Shown here piece by piece: positions 44,120 to 52,318 of a stretch of DNA of 64,000 nucleotides. The position numbers and the translations under genes are program-made. Source of the DNA: Bacteroides acidifaciens (GTDB lineage Bacteria > Bacteroidota > Bacteroidia > Bacteroidales > Bacteroidaceae); the NCBI RefSeq assembly GCF_903181435.1, contig NZ_CAEUHO010000001.1:1426001-1490000 (forward strand). Direction: 5' to 3'. The notes under the pieces are model-generated. The model did not search any database. It was given only the letters and a program-made list of their open reading frames with translations, and was not told the DNA's origin. Every line of letters begins with the position of its first letter. Position 1 is the stretch's first letter.

Positions 44120-44218
44120 AAATTTGATATTCTTTTGCAAAGCTATAAAGATATTTCCAATCTATCCTTACTTTCTCCTCTTTTTCTTAATTTATTTTCC
44201 CCATCGGAAAATATAATT

Positions 44219-44226
44219 TATCTTTG
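44219..44226 (+). promoter_or_regulatory. Putative -7 box for the outer membrane protein gene
   Basis: TATCTTTG then T, 36 nt before ATG 44263. Confidence 0.5.
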
Positions 44227-44262
44227 TAGTCGTATTTTTTATACTATCGACGTAAAAACCGT

Positions 44263-46572
44263 ATGAGGAGAAATTTCCTTTTTTTGATTGCTTCCGCTGC
44301 TGTCCTGTCACTTGCTTCGTGCACTGCCACTAAGTTTGTGCCGGATGGTTCTTATTTGTTGGACGAAGTCAAGATTCGTACGGACCAGAAAAACATCCGC
44401 CCTTCTTCTTTGCGCATGTATGTGCGTCAGAATCCTAACGCCAAGTGGTTCAGTTTGATAAAGACGCAGCTTTATGTCTATAACCTTTCGGGACGCGACT
44501 CTACCAAATGGGGGAATAAATTCTTGAGAAGAATAGGGGATGCCCCTGTGATATACAGTGAGGAAGAAGCGCTACGTTCTGAGGAAGAGATTACCAAAGC
44601 TGTGCATAATATGGGATATATGGCGGCAACGGTGAAACGTTCGACGAAGATAAAAAAGAAAAAGATAAAATTGTATTATGACGTGACAGCGGGAAAACCA
44701 TACGTTGTCCGATCTATTAAATATGACATAGCCGACCCTAAGATAGCCGGTATCCTGAAAAGGGATTCTGCCAGAAGCCTGCTGAAAGAGGGAATGGATT
44801 TTGATGTCAATATATTGGATGCGGACAGGCAGCGTATCACGGACAGACTGCTGCGGAATGGTTACTATAAATTCAATAAAGACTATATTGGTTATACTGC
44901 TGATACAGTACGCAATACTTACAATGTGGATTTAACCCAATCTTTGCGACCATATAAGCCCCATGCCAGTGATTCTGCAAGAGCGCACCAGCAATATTGG
45001 ATAAACAAAATTAATTTCATTACAGATTATGATGTGTTGCAGTCTTCGGCAATGAGTAGTGTGGAAATCAATGATTCTGTTCATTATAAAGGATATCCGA
45101 TTTATTATAAAGATAAGCTGTATCTGCGCCCTAAAGTGCTTACGGATAATTTACGTTTTAGCTCCGGAGATTTGTATAATGAACGGAGCGTACAACAGAC
45201 GTATTCCAGTTTCGGACGTTTACCTGCATTGAAATATACTAATATCCGTTTTGTTGAAACTCAGATAGGCGATTCGGCGAAACTTGATTGTTATGTGCTG
45301 TTGACTAAAAGCAAGCATAAATCCGTAGCTTTCGAGGTTGAGGGAACTAACTCTGCCGGTGATTTGGGGGCGGCGGCTTCCGTCTCTTTCCAGAACCGGA
45401 ACCTTTTCCGTGGTTCGGAGACTTTTATGATAAAGTTCCGTGGAGCGTATGAAGTGATTTCCGGTCTGCAGGCAGGTTATTCGAATAATAACTATACTGA
45501 ATATGGGGTAGAGACAAGCATTAATTTCCCTAACTTCCTGTTTCCTTTCCTTTCTTCGGACTTTAAGCGGAAAATCCGCGCTACTACGGAGTTTGGATTA
45601 CAGTATAATTATCAGTTGCGACCTGAATTTCTGCGCACGATGGCTTCTGCCAACTGGAGCTATAAATGGAGTCAACGTCAGAGAATACAACATCGTATCG
45701 ATTTGATTAACATTGGTTTCCTCTACTTGCCGCGTATTTCCGAAAAGTTTAGGGAGGATTATATAAATAAGGGGCAGAATCAGGTTTTCCAATATAATTA
45801 TCAAGACCGATTGATTATAAATATGGGATATAGCTATAATTATAATAGTGTAGGTGGTTCTATCGTAAATAATACAATTGCTGCTAACTCATATTCTATT
45901 CGTTTTAATTTCGAATCAGCCGGAAATATAATGTATGCCTTGTCAAAAGCAACGAGTATTCGTAAGAATGATAATGGCGAGTATGCAATACTGGGGATTC
46001 CTTATGCACAATATCTCAAAGGCGAATTCGATTTTGCTAAAAACATAAGAATAGACCGTCGTAATTCATTTGCATTTCATGCAGGTGTAGGAATTGCGGT
46101 TCCTTACGGAAATGCAAAAACAATCCCGTTTGAGAAGCAATATTTCTCGGGTGGAGCTAACAGTGTCCGTGGTTGGTCTGTACGGGATTTGGGACCGGGT
46201 TCTTTTGCGGGAAATGGGAATTTGTTGGATCAATCCGGTGATATTAAGCTGGACGCCAGTATCGAGTATCGGAGTAAATTGTTCTGGAAGTTCCAAGGAG
46301 CGGTATTTGTAGATGTCGGTAATATCTGGACTATAAGAAGCTATGCGAATCAGCCGGGTGGTGTTTTCGAGTTTGATAAGTTCTATAAGCAGATAGCGGT
46401 GGCTTACGGATTAGGGCTGCGGCTCGATTTGGATTTCTTCATCCTTCGTTTCGACGGTGGTATGAAGGCGGTTAATCCGGCTTTTGAGACAAAGAAAGAA
46501 CATTTCCCTATTGTCCATCCTAAATTTAGTCGTGATTTTGCTTTCCATTTCGCAGTGGGATATCCTTTCTAA
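44263..46572 (+). CDS. BamA/TamA-like outer membrane protein
   Basis: 769 residues. A signal ending LSLASC gives a possible lipidated Cys20. The N-terminal 300 residues have POTRA-like strands (VPDGSYLLDEVKIRTD, AVHNMGYMAATVKRS) and the C-terminal 400 residues a 16-strand barrel of the Omp85/bacterial surface antigen type, with the conserved VRGWSVRDLGPGSF (lid/loop 6 type motif) and a terminal aromatic Phe (YPF). Such TamA-like lipoproteins assist outer membrane protein or lipid assembly in Bacteroidetes. Its end overlaps the convergent lipoprotein gene by 47 nt. Confidence 0.9.
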   Translation: MRRNFLFLIASAAVLSLASCTATKFVPDGSYLLDEVKIRTDQKNIRPSSLRMYVRQNPNAKWFSLIKTQLYVYNLSGRDSTKWGNKFLRRIGDAPVIYSEEEALRSEEEITKAVHNMGYMAATVKRSTKIKKKKIKLYYDVTAGKPYVVRSIKYDIADPKIAGILKRDSARSLLKEGMDFDVNILDADRQRITDRLLRNGYYKFNKDYIGYTADTVRNTYNVDLTQSLRPYKPHASDSARAHQQYWINKINFITDYDVLQSSAMSSVEINDSVHYKGYPIYYKDKLYLRPKVLTDNLRFSSGDLYNERSVQQTYSSFGRLPALKYTNIRFVETQIGDSAKLDCYVLLTKSKHKSVAFEVEGTNSAGDLGAAASVSFQNRNLFRGSETFMIKFRGAYEVISGLQAGYSNNNYTEYGVETSINFPNFLFPFLSSDFKRKIRATTEFGLQYNYQLRPEFLRTMASANWSYKWSQRQRIQHRIDLINIGFLYLPRISEKFREDYINKGQNQVFQYNYQDRLIINMGYSYNYNSVGGSIVNNTIAANSYSIRFNFESAGNIMYALSKATSIRKNDNGEYAILGIPYAQYLKGEFDFAKNIRIDRRNSFAFHAGVGIAVPYGNAKTIPFEKQYFSGGANSVRGWSVRDLGPGSFAGNGNLLDQSGDIKLDASIEYRSKLFWKFQGAVFVDVGNIWTIRSYANQPGGVFEFDKFYKQIAVAYGLGLRLDLDFFILRFDGGMKAVNPAFETKKEHFPIVHPKFSRDFAFHFAVGYPF

Positions 46573-46978
46573 TCAGCCATTTATCATATTCCCTTGTTAG
46601 TTTGAGCGTATCTTGCAGGGTATTTATCTGCTTCGTTTCTCCATTAACCGGATTTATGATAAGCACGTTCTTTATCTGGCAGACAACTGTGGCTCTTTCG
46701 GAGTTGGCATCTATTTCGCTTGAAATAACTGTGGCTTTAGCAGCTCCTTGTGTTTTTAATTGATTCAAGTGGGCTTGCCGGACATTAGATGCCAAAAAAC
46801 TAAGGTAGGATAGGGAAGAAGGAGTACTCAACTCTTGGGCTACCGGATAATTGAAGTTATAGAAGGCTTCACAGAAATCTATAGCCGTTTGTTCTATTTG
46901 AGTTTTGGGTGTTTGTTGCTGGCATGATAAACATGTGAATAATAAGGATGAAAGGATAATTATGTATAACTTATTCAT
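46526..46978 (-). CDS. Small lipoprotein, DUF4878-like
   Basis: 150 residues. The signal LLFTCLSC gives lipidated Cys19. The mature part resembles the nuclear transport factor-like DUF4878 fold (AIDFCEAFYNFNYPVAQELSTPSSLSYL and a later LKLTREYDKWLIRKD). Function unknown. Convergent overlap with the BamA-like gene by 47 nt. Confidence 0.75.
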   Translation of the reverse strand: MNKLYIIILSSLLFTCLSCQQQTPKTQIEQTAIDFCEAFYNFNYPVAQELSTPSSLSYLSFLASNVRQAHLNQLKTQGAAKATVISSEIDANSERATVVCQIKNVLIINPVNGETKQINTLQDTLKLTREYDKWLIRKDIPLRNGKQNHD

Positions 46979-47010
46979 AACATGAAAGAAATTTGTAGGA
47001 TAGAATGATA

Positions 47011-47054
47011 ATGAAAAAGGAGATGAAACTCACCTGGACAGGTTTCATCTCCTT
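47011..47054 (-). terminator. Terminator of the DUF3332 gene
   Basis: Stem AAGGAGATGAAAC (47017-47029) with GTTTCATCTCCTT (47042-47054). On the minus strand it is followed by TTTTTCATT. Confidence 0.8.
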
Positions 47055-47073
47055 GATATTTGTCTTTTGTTTA

Positions 47074-47625
47074 TTAACGGGCTGCAAACATCAAGTTGCT
47101 TGTTGTAGCCTGGCGAGCTGCCATCATACCTTGGGCATCCAAGGTTACATTCATTTTTTCACCGTTTGGTAAGAACAAGTCGGCAGTGCCGTCATTGTTC
47201 ATCTTTATCAGTTCCGTGCTTTCACCGTTTGCTACAACATTCCAAGTATTGGCTTCTTTGTTGTAAATCAGATCCATGGAAGCAGTTTCACCTTCTTTTG
47301 TGATAGAATAACCATTCTCTAGCGTTTTTACCATGTAGTTGCCGTTTTCTCCTTTTACTTTCTTCACGTCACCTACATTAGCCATCGGATTAGAGCCACT
47401 CCAGAATTCAATAGAGTTGATTACTAGAGCATCTGCCACATAAGCTACTCCGTAAACCGGAATGATGTTGAAAGCCAAAAATACAAGTTCGTTTACAAAT
47501 TTGTTTCCAACAGACTGGTTCCAGGAAGACAAGCGGTTGAATAAACCAAATGAACCTACGCAAGAACTGAATAATAGGCTGCCGCTAAGTACTACTGCGA
47601 CTAAAGACAGTTTCCCTCTTTTCAT
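47074..47625 (-). CDS. DUF3332 family lipoprotein
   Basis: 183 residues. The signal LVAVVLSGSLLFSSC with Cys22 is followed by a hydrophobic segment FVNELVFLAFNIIPVYGVAYVADALVINSIEFW, the hallmark of DUF3332. The C-terminal 90 residues are a beta-rich domain with Gly/Thr/Asn. Unknown function; envelope located. Own promoter. Confidence 0.88.
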   Translation of the reverse strand: MKRGKLSLVAVVLSGSLLFSSCVGSFGLFNRLSSWNQSVGNKFVNELVFLAFNIIPVYGVAYVADALVINSIEFWSGSNPMANVGDVKKVKGENGNYMVKTLENGYSITKEGETASMDLIYNKEANTWNVVANGESTELIKMNNDGTADLFLPNGEKMNVTLDAQGMMAARQATTSNLMFAAR

Positions 47626-47681
47626 GTCAAAATGTTTTTGATTAGTAAAAAAATGTTTATATATTCTCTTTTAGATGTATG

Positions 47682-47689
47682 CAAATATA
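47682..47689 (-). promoter_or_regulatory. -7 box for the DUF3332 gene
   Basis: On the minus strand TATATTTG then C, about 57 nt before the ATG at 47625. Confidence 0.5.
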
Positions 47690-47719
47690 GTATTTTTTTA
47701 TTAATCAACGTTATTATTC

Positions 47720-48193
47720 CTATTTTTTGTATGATCTGGATTTTCGCCGTTGTAATTCATTCCCGATAATATGGTCGATTGAGAATTTACCGGGACCGGC
47801 AATATACATGATTATAAATACGACCAAATAAATGAAGGTCATTTCTTTAACTGCAAATGCATCATTCGCATGAACGATAAAGAAAGCCACGATCATTGTG
47901 AAAATCATCGGAATCATAGCCAACCGGTACAGGAAGCCGACGATAAATGCCATTGAACACACAAGCTCGCCAAAAATAGCCAGTCCGAGAGATATCGGAC
48001 TTCCTATTCCCAAAGGATCAGGAAAGACCGCCGATAATTCCTGAAAATTGCTCCATTTCTGAATGCCATGGTTCATTAATAATATTCCGAAGATTATCCG
48101 GACTGCCAGCAGCAACAAAGAAACTTTTGTTGTATTGGGCTTTGTGGGAAATAAAAAATTGTAAATCATAAGTTGTCTTATTTTTAAATTCAT
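47720..48193 (-). CDS. DoxX family membrane protein
   Basis: 157 residues, four TM helices (SLLLLAVRIIFGILLMNHGIQKW, LGLAIFGELVCSMAFIVGFLYRL, MTFIYLVVFIIMYIAGPG). The early RIIFGxLLMxHGxxK segment is diagnostic for DoxX/DoxD-like proteins, often redox or quinone related. A second start at MIYNFLF (nine residues in) is possible. Monocistronic. Confidence 0.85.
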   Translation of the reverse strand: MNLKIRQLMIYNFLFPTKPNTTKVSLLLLAVRIIFGILLMNHGIQKWSNFQELSAVFPDPLGIGSPISLGLAIFGELVCSMAFIVGFLYRLAMIPMIFTMIVAFFIVHANDAFAVKEMTFIYLVVFIIMYIAGPGKFSIDHIIGNELQRRKSRSYKK

Positions 48194-48309
48194 CTCTATT
48201 TACAATAAACGTAAAATATCTTTGGTTTGTTCTATACTGATAGTAAAAAACAGAAAGGGCTGATGTTGAAAAGAAAGTAATAACTTTATTCATGAATAAA
48301 TAAACTTTG

Positions 48310-48317
48310 TATCTTTG
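48310..48317 (+). promoter_or_regulatory. -7 box for the small hypothetical gene
   Basis: TATCTTTG then T, 18 nt before ATG 48336. Another TATCTTTG lies at 48217-48224 on the same strand. Confidence 0.5.
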
Positions 48318-48335
48318 TCGAAAAAAAGAATAGAT

Positions 48336-48584
48336 ATGGCGCAACATACTTATGACAATGAATCAGTTCAGGAACTGCTGAACTGGGCGAAAAAAATGCT
48401 TGAGACTAAAAATTATCCGACTGAAAAATATCAGCTTAACAAGTGTACTACTATTATTGATGGTAAACAGTATTTGGAATCTTTAATCGCGATGATTGAC
48501 AGAAACTGGGAAAATTCAACTTTTCATCCCATTATTGAACAGTTATGGGAATTTAGGGAGAAATGGGAGAATAAAGAAGCATAA
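48336..48584 (+). CDS. Small conserved hypothetical protein
   Basis: 82 residues from ATG 48336 (MAQHTYDNESVQELLNWA); a TTG at 48315 in frame overlaps the promoter box and is not favoured. Helical, with Trp-rich pieces (LLNWAKKML, WEFREKWEN) and no known motif. No signal peptide. It is followed by a hairpin at 48621-48648. Confidence 0.65.
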   Translation: MAQHTYDNESVQELLNWAKKMLETKNYPTEKYQLNKCTTIIDGKQYLESLIAMIDRNWENSTFHPIIEQLWEFREKWENKEA

Positions 48585-48620
48585 TAGAACATACGAATGG
48601 TATTGCCTATAAATATATGC

Positions 48621-48648
48621 GCACTCTAATCACGCTTGACGAGAGTGC
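48621..48648 (+). terminator. Hairpin after the small hypothetical gene
   Basis: GCACTCT (48621-48627) pairs with AGAGTGC (48642-48648), then ACATTTTTC. A second weaker hairpin lies at 48675-48699 (CTCGTG/CACGAG). Confidence 0.55.
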
Positions 48649-48797
48649 ACATTTTTCAAAATAAACATATAATGCTCGTGACTTTAATAAGGGCACGAGA
48701 AATAAGGGTGTGCAAATATACACCAAATAGTCGCAAAAATCGACTGTTTAGTCACATTTTTAATCAAAATAGGCAAAATTTACATTTGTTTGAGCGT

Positions 48798-49220
48798 CTA
48801 AAAAGGTAGCCATCTTCTTTTCTTTTTCAAAGATGTTTTTTTCTCTTCTCCATTTTGACTGTATATATCTGCGAATGTCTTTTTTTCTTTTATCATTTCA
48901 TAGATAACTCCCCAGTCCGGCAGTCCGCCCAAATTGCGGTCGTCTATAAACATGTCGGCTTTCAGCTTTCGGGAGAAGCCTTGGTGGTCTTTTTGTTCTT
49001 CAGGATAATCCTTGTTGACTGCATAAAATTCCAAGCCTCTGGCTTTGCACCATTCGACAGCTTCGTCCAAAAGTGAACCTTCGCGCACACTCCACAATAT
49101 CAAACGGTGCTTTTCTTGTTGCAACAACTTCAGTGTATCTACTGCGAATGGAATTTCTTCACCAATACGCGGGTAACGATGCTCTACAATCGTTCCGTCA
49201 AAATCAACAGCTATAATCAT
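48798..49220 (-). CDS. BT0820-type HAD phosphatase
   Basis: 140 residues. HAD motif I IIAVDFDGTIVEH, motif II LILWSVREG and a final MFIDDRNLGGLPDWG are the pattern of the small BT0820 family of hydrolases, which cleave organic phosphates. A basic C-terminal tail (KKTSLKKKRRW) is present. Substrate unknown. Its promoter is divergent from that of the POT gene. Confidence 0.9.
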   Translation of the reverse strand: MIIAVDFDGTIVEHRYPRIGEEIPFAVDTLKLLQQEKHRLILWSVREGSLLDEAVEWCKARGLEFYAVNKDYPEEQKDHQGFSRKLKADMFIDDRNLGGLPDWGVIYEMIKEKKTFADIYSQNGEEKKTSLKKKRRWLPF

Positions 49221-49247
49221 AGTTCTTTTTTAATACCTAATTTTAGA

Positions 49248-49285
49248 CAAAGATACGGACAGTAAGCCAAAAAAACGTATCTTTG
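49248..49285. promoter_or_regulatory. Divergent -7 boxes of the HAD and POT genes
   Basis: Minus-strand TATCTTTG at 49255-49248 and plus-strand TATCTTTG at 49278-49285, back to back in the 100-bp gap. Confidence 0.55.
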
Positions 49286-49320
49286 TTCCGAATTAACATT
49301 TTAATAAAAATTATCACTAC

Positions 49321-50709
49321 ATGAACAATTCCCCTCAGCGTGCTTCCAAAGGCTTTACGAGAGCATTTTGGGTCAGCAACACAGTCGAACTGTTTGAACG
49401 TATGGCGTATTATGCCGTTTTTATCGTTCTCACTATTTATTTATCTTCTATTTTAGGTTTTAATGATTTTGAAGCAAGTATGATTTCCGGTCTTTTCTCC
49501 GGCGGGTTATATCTGCTTCCTATTTTCTCCGGTGCTTATGCCGATAAGATCGGTTTCCGAAAATCAATGATTATAGCGTTCTCCTTATTATCTATCGGAT
49601 ATTTGGGGTTAGGAGTTTTGCCTACTTTATTAGAGACGGCCGGATTAGTAAGTTATGGCGCGACGACCCAGTTTAACGGTTTGCCTGATAGCTATTCCCG
49701 TTGGATGATTGTGCCTGTCTTGTTTATTCTTATGGTGGGTGGCTCTTTCATTAAATCCATTATTTCAGCTTCCGTGGCTAAGGAGACAACGGAGGCTACC
49801 CGTGCCCGCGGTTATTCCATTTTTTATATGATGGTGAATATAGGTGCTTTCACCGGAAAGACGATTGTTGATCCTTTGCGGAATGTGATTGGCGAGCAGG
49901 CATATATCTATATCAATTATTTTTCCGGAACGATGACTATTATTGCTTTGCTTGCTGTTGTTCTTCTTTATAAATCCACTCATACGGCAGGAGAAGGAAA
50001 GAGCCTTCATGAGATTGGGCAGGGATTCATGAGAATTATAACGAACTGGCGCTTGTTGATTCTTATACTGATTGTCACAGGATTCTGGATGGTGCAACAG
50101 CAACTTTATGCCACGATGCCGAAGTATGTGATTCGTATGGCTGGCGAAACGGCAAAGCCGGGTTGGATTGCCAATGTGAATCCTTTTGTGGTGGTATGTT
50201 GTGTTAGTTTTATCACACGTCTGATGGCAAAGCGTAGCGCTATCACTTCAATGAATGTGGGAATGTTTTTGATTCCTGTTTCAGCTTTGTTGATGGCATG
50301 TGGGAACCTGCTCGGCAATGACTTGCTTTCCGGGATAAGCAATATTACGTTGATGATGGTGGCAGGTATCGTTGTGCAGGCACTTGCCGAATGTTTCATA
50401 TCGCCACGCTATTTGGAATATTTCTCTTTGCAGGCTCCTAAAGGGGAAGAAGGGATGTATTTAGGATTCAGCCATCTGCATTCTTTCCTTTCGTCTATTT
50501 TCGGTTTCGGATTGGCGGGAATCTTGTTGACCAAATATTGTCCGGATCCAGCATTGTTCGAGACACGTGCAGCGTGGGAAGCTGCTAGCGTAAATGCACA
50601 TTATATATGGTATTACTTCGCTGCAATTGGTCTGATTGCTGCTATAGCGTTACTATTATTTGCAAAAATCACCGAATTCATCGACAAAAAGAAGAAAGCT
50701 AATCAGTAA
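49321..50709 (+). CDS. POT/PTR family (peptide) MFS transporter
   Basis: 462 residues, about 12 TM helices. The early NTVELFERMAYYAVFIVL carries the ExxER proton-coupling motif. The PTR2 signature FYxxxNxGxF appears as FYMMVNIGAFTGK. It likely couples proton entry to uptake of di- or tripeptides, although distant POT members carry other solutes. Monocistronic, with a terminator at 50733-50770. Confidence 0.9.
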   Translation: MNNSPQRASKGFTRAFWVSNTVELFERMAYYAVFIVLTIYLSSILGFNDFEASMISGLFSGGLYLLPIFSGAYADKIGFRKSMIIAFSLLSIGYLGLGVLPTLLETAGLVSYGATTQFNGLPDSYSRWMIVPVLFILMVGGSFIKSIISASVAKETTEATRARGYSIFYMMVNIGAFTGKTIVDPLRNVIGEQAYIYINYFSGTMTIIALLAVVLLYKSTHTAGEGKSLHEIGQGFMRIITNWRLLILILIVTGFWMVQQQLYATMPKYVIRMAGETAKPGWIANVNPFVVVCCVSFITRLMAKRSAITSMNVGMFLIPVSALLMACGNLLGNDLLSGISNITLMMVAGIVVQALAECFISPRYLEYFSLQAPKGEEGMYLGFSHLHSFLSSIFGFGLAGILLTKYCPDPALFETRAAWEAASVNAHYIWYYFAAIGLIAAIALLLFAKITEFIDKKKKANQ

Positions 50710-50732
50710 ATCTCTCCTTTTTTACGTATATT

Positions 50733-50772
50733 TGCCGTCACTTTGCTGTAAAAGTTGACGGCATTTTTATTT
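50733..50772 (+). terminator. Terminator after the POT gene, nested with a promoter
   Basis: TGCCGTCA (50733-50740) pairs with TGACGGCA (50756-50763), then TTTTTATTTTTT. The plus-strand box TATATTTG (50727-50734) lies at the hairpin's 5' foot and should drive the next gene from inside the hairpin. Confidence 0.7.
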
Positions 50773-50792
50773 TTTAATAAAGAAGATAAAAC

Positions 50793-51596
50793 ATGAAAGT
50801 AAAATTTATAAGCTTAGCGAGTGGCAGTAGTGGGAACTGTTATTATCTGGGCACTGAAACCTATGGGATACTGATAGATGCTGGAATTGGTATTCGTACT
50901 ATAAAAAAGACACTGAAGGATTTCAATATCTTGATGGATAGTATCCGTGCCGTATTTATTACGCATGATCATGCGGATCATATCAAGGCTGTAGGCCATT
51001 TGGGTGAGAAGTTAAATATTCCGGTTTACACAACGGCACGTATTCATGCAGGAATCAATCGCAGTTATTGTATGACGGAGAAGCTTAGTTCGTCAGTTCG
51101 TTATTTGGAAAAACAGGAACCTATGGTTTTAGAGGATTTCCGCATTGAATCTTTTGAGGTTCCGCATGATGGTACGGATAATGTGGGGTACTGCATCGAA
51201 ATAGATGGCAAAGTATTTTCTTTTTTAACTGACCTTGGGGAGATTACTTCTACAGCAGCTCATTATATTGGCAAGGCACATTATCTGATTCTGGAAGCTA
51301 ACTATGATGAAGAAATGCTCAAAATGGGTCCTTATCCTCAATATCTGAAAGAACGGATCACAAGTAAGACCGGACACATGAGTAACTCGGATACTGCTGA
51401 GTTTTTAGCGGAAAATATCACGGAACACTTGCGATATATCTGGTTATGCCACTTGAGTAAAGACAATAATCATCCGGAGTTAGCTTTTAAAACTGTAGAA
51501 TGGAAATTAAAGAACAAAGGTGTTATTGTTGGCAAAGACGTGCAACTGCTTGCTTTAAAGCGAAATACGCCTTCCGAGCTTTATGTGTTCGAATAA
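50793..51596 (+). CDS. MBL-fold metallohydrolase (WalJ/YycJ-like)
   Basis: 267 residues. The dinuclear metal motif HxHxDH is FITHDHADHIKAVGHL; further ligands lie in FEVPHDGTDNVGY, FLTDLGE and the C-terminal WLCHLSKDNNHPELA. The start SLASGSSGNCYYL is typical of the YycJ/WalJ group, which has exonuclease-like activity. Cytosolic. Its transcript probably starts inside the terminator of the previous gene. Confidence 0.92.
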   Translation: MKVKFISLASGSSGNCYYLGTETYGILIDAGIGIRTIKKTLKDFNILMDSIRAVFITHDHADHIKAVGHLGEKLNIPVYTTARIHAGINRSYCMTEKLSSSVRYLEKQEPMVLEDFRIESFEVPHDGTDNVGYCIEIDGKVFSFLTDLGEITSTAAHYIGKAHYLILEANYDEEMLKMGPYPQYLKERITSKTGHMSNSDTAEFLAENITEHLRYIWLCHLSKDNNHPELAFKTVEWKLKNKGVIVGKDVQLLALKRNTPSELYVFE

Positions 51597-51632
51597 AAGC
51601 GAAAAAAATATAGTAAAAAAGCTGCATTATTG

Positions 51633-51664
51633 TTTGGTCAAATAAAATAAAAGACCTACTTTTG
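51633..51664 (+). promoter_or_regulatory. Promoter of the tRNA-Lys pair
   Basis: TTTG at 51633-51636, exactly 20-nt spacer, TACTTTTG at 51657-51664 then C. Transcript start predicted near 51670. Confidence 0.7.
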
Positions 51665-51685
51665 CAACCGCAAACGAGGAAATAA

Positions 51686-51758
51686 GCACTCTTAGCTCAG
51701 TTGGTAGAGCAACTGACTCTTAATCAGTGGGTCCAGGGTTCGAGTCCCTGAGGGTGTA
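51686..51758 (+). tRNA. tRNA-Lys(CTT), copy 1
   Basis: Cloverleaf: acceptor GCACTCT with AGGGTGT, D stem GCTC/GAGC, anticodon loop CTCTTAA between ACTGA and TCAGT (anticodon CTT), T arm with GGTTCGAGTCC. Discriminator A; CCA not encoded. Confidence 0.96.
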
Positions 51759-51791
51759 CAAATTCCGAAGTTGCAACGTAAATTTAATGTT

Positions 51792-51864
51792 GCACTCTTA
51801 GCTCAGTTGGTAGAGCAACTGACTCTTAATCAGTGGGTCCAGGGTTCGAGTCCCTGAGGGTGTA
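51792..51864 (+). tRNA. tRNA-Lys(CTT), copy 2
   Basis: Identical in all 73 positions to the first copy; a 33-nt spacer separates the two. Probably cotranscribed from the same promoter. Confidence 0.96.
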
Positions 51865-51865
51865 C

Positions 51866-51899
51866 AAAAAGGAGGTAACTAAAGTCATCTCCTTTTTTG
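51866..51899 (+). terminator. Terminator after the tRNA-Lys pair
   Basis: Arms AAAAAGGAG and CTCCTTTTTT around GTAACTAAAGTCAT, with a T-rich 3' side. Confidence 0.8.
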
Positions 51900-52098
51900 T
51901 TATATAGATGTATAGGGGGGCAGTCCGGCTCAGTTGTAAAAACATCTATCATACTTGTATTGCAAAAAACATCTATCTATCATGTCTATACTTTGTCTAT
52001 TTTAGTGTAGTATTAGGTGAGATTAGCCATTTAAAAGCATAAGAATGCACGTTTTATAGGACGACAACCTGTATTTGTCAGCTTAATAATCTATTGGG
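51900..52098. other. Intergenic, outer repeats of a palindromic locus
   Basis: No gene. Contains ACATCTATCATACTT near 51945-51960 and ACATCTATCTATCAT near 51968-51982, which reappear inverted on the far side of the IS66 element (54690-54830). Confidence 0.6.
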
Positions 52099-52216
52099 AG
52101 CGGTGATGTTTCTATAGCCCACGTATGCAGGCTATATAGCCCGCATCTGTAGGCTGTACGGTTTACGTATGTAGGCTGTATAGCCTACATACGTGGGCTA
52201 TAAACTTATCGCCGCT
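52099..52216. repeat. Large palindromic repeat island beside IS66
   Basis: The left arm from 52099 (AGCGGTGATGTTT, then TATAGCCCACGTATG...) pairs with the right arm ending at 52216 over about 43 nt with few mismatches. The core 29 nt, between TATAGCCC and GGGCTATA, differs at two positions. The word GTAGGCTGTA is repeated inside. IS66 begins 4 bp beyond the arm. Confidence 0.88.
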
Positions 52217-52220
52217 AAAG
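52213..52220. repeat. Target duplication of IS66, left copy
   Basis: CGCTAAAG, identical to 54593-54600. Eight bp is the size expected of IS66 family transposition. Confidence 0.92.
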
Positions 52221-52260
52221 GTAAGCATTCGGCCTCGCCCGTATTTCTCTCCAAGCTATA

Positions 52261-52305
52261 ATAAAGTCAAAAGCCAGACATGCTTTGTCTGGCTTTTGAC
52301 TTTAT
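52261..52305 (-). terminator. Terminator inside IS66 after tnpC
   Basis: Perfect 20-bp stem (52261-52280 with 52286-52305), 5-nt loop. Strong hairpin, close to the tnpC stop codon. Confidence 0.8.
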
Positions 52306-52318
52306 CTATCTTTCTTGT

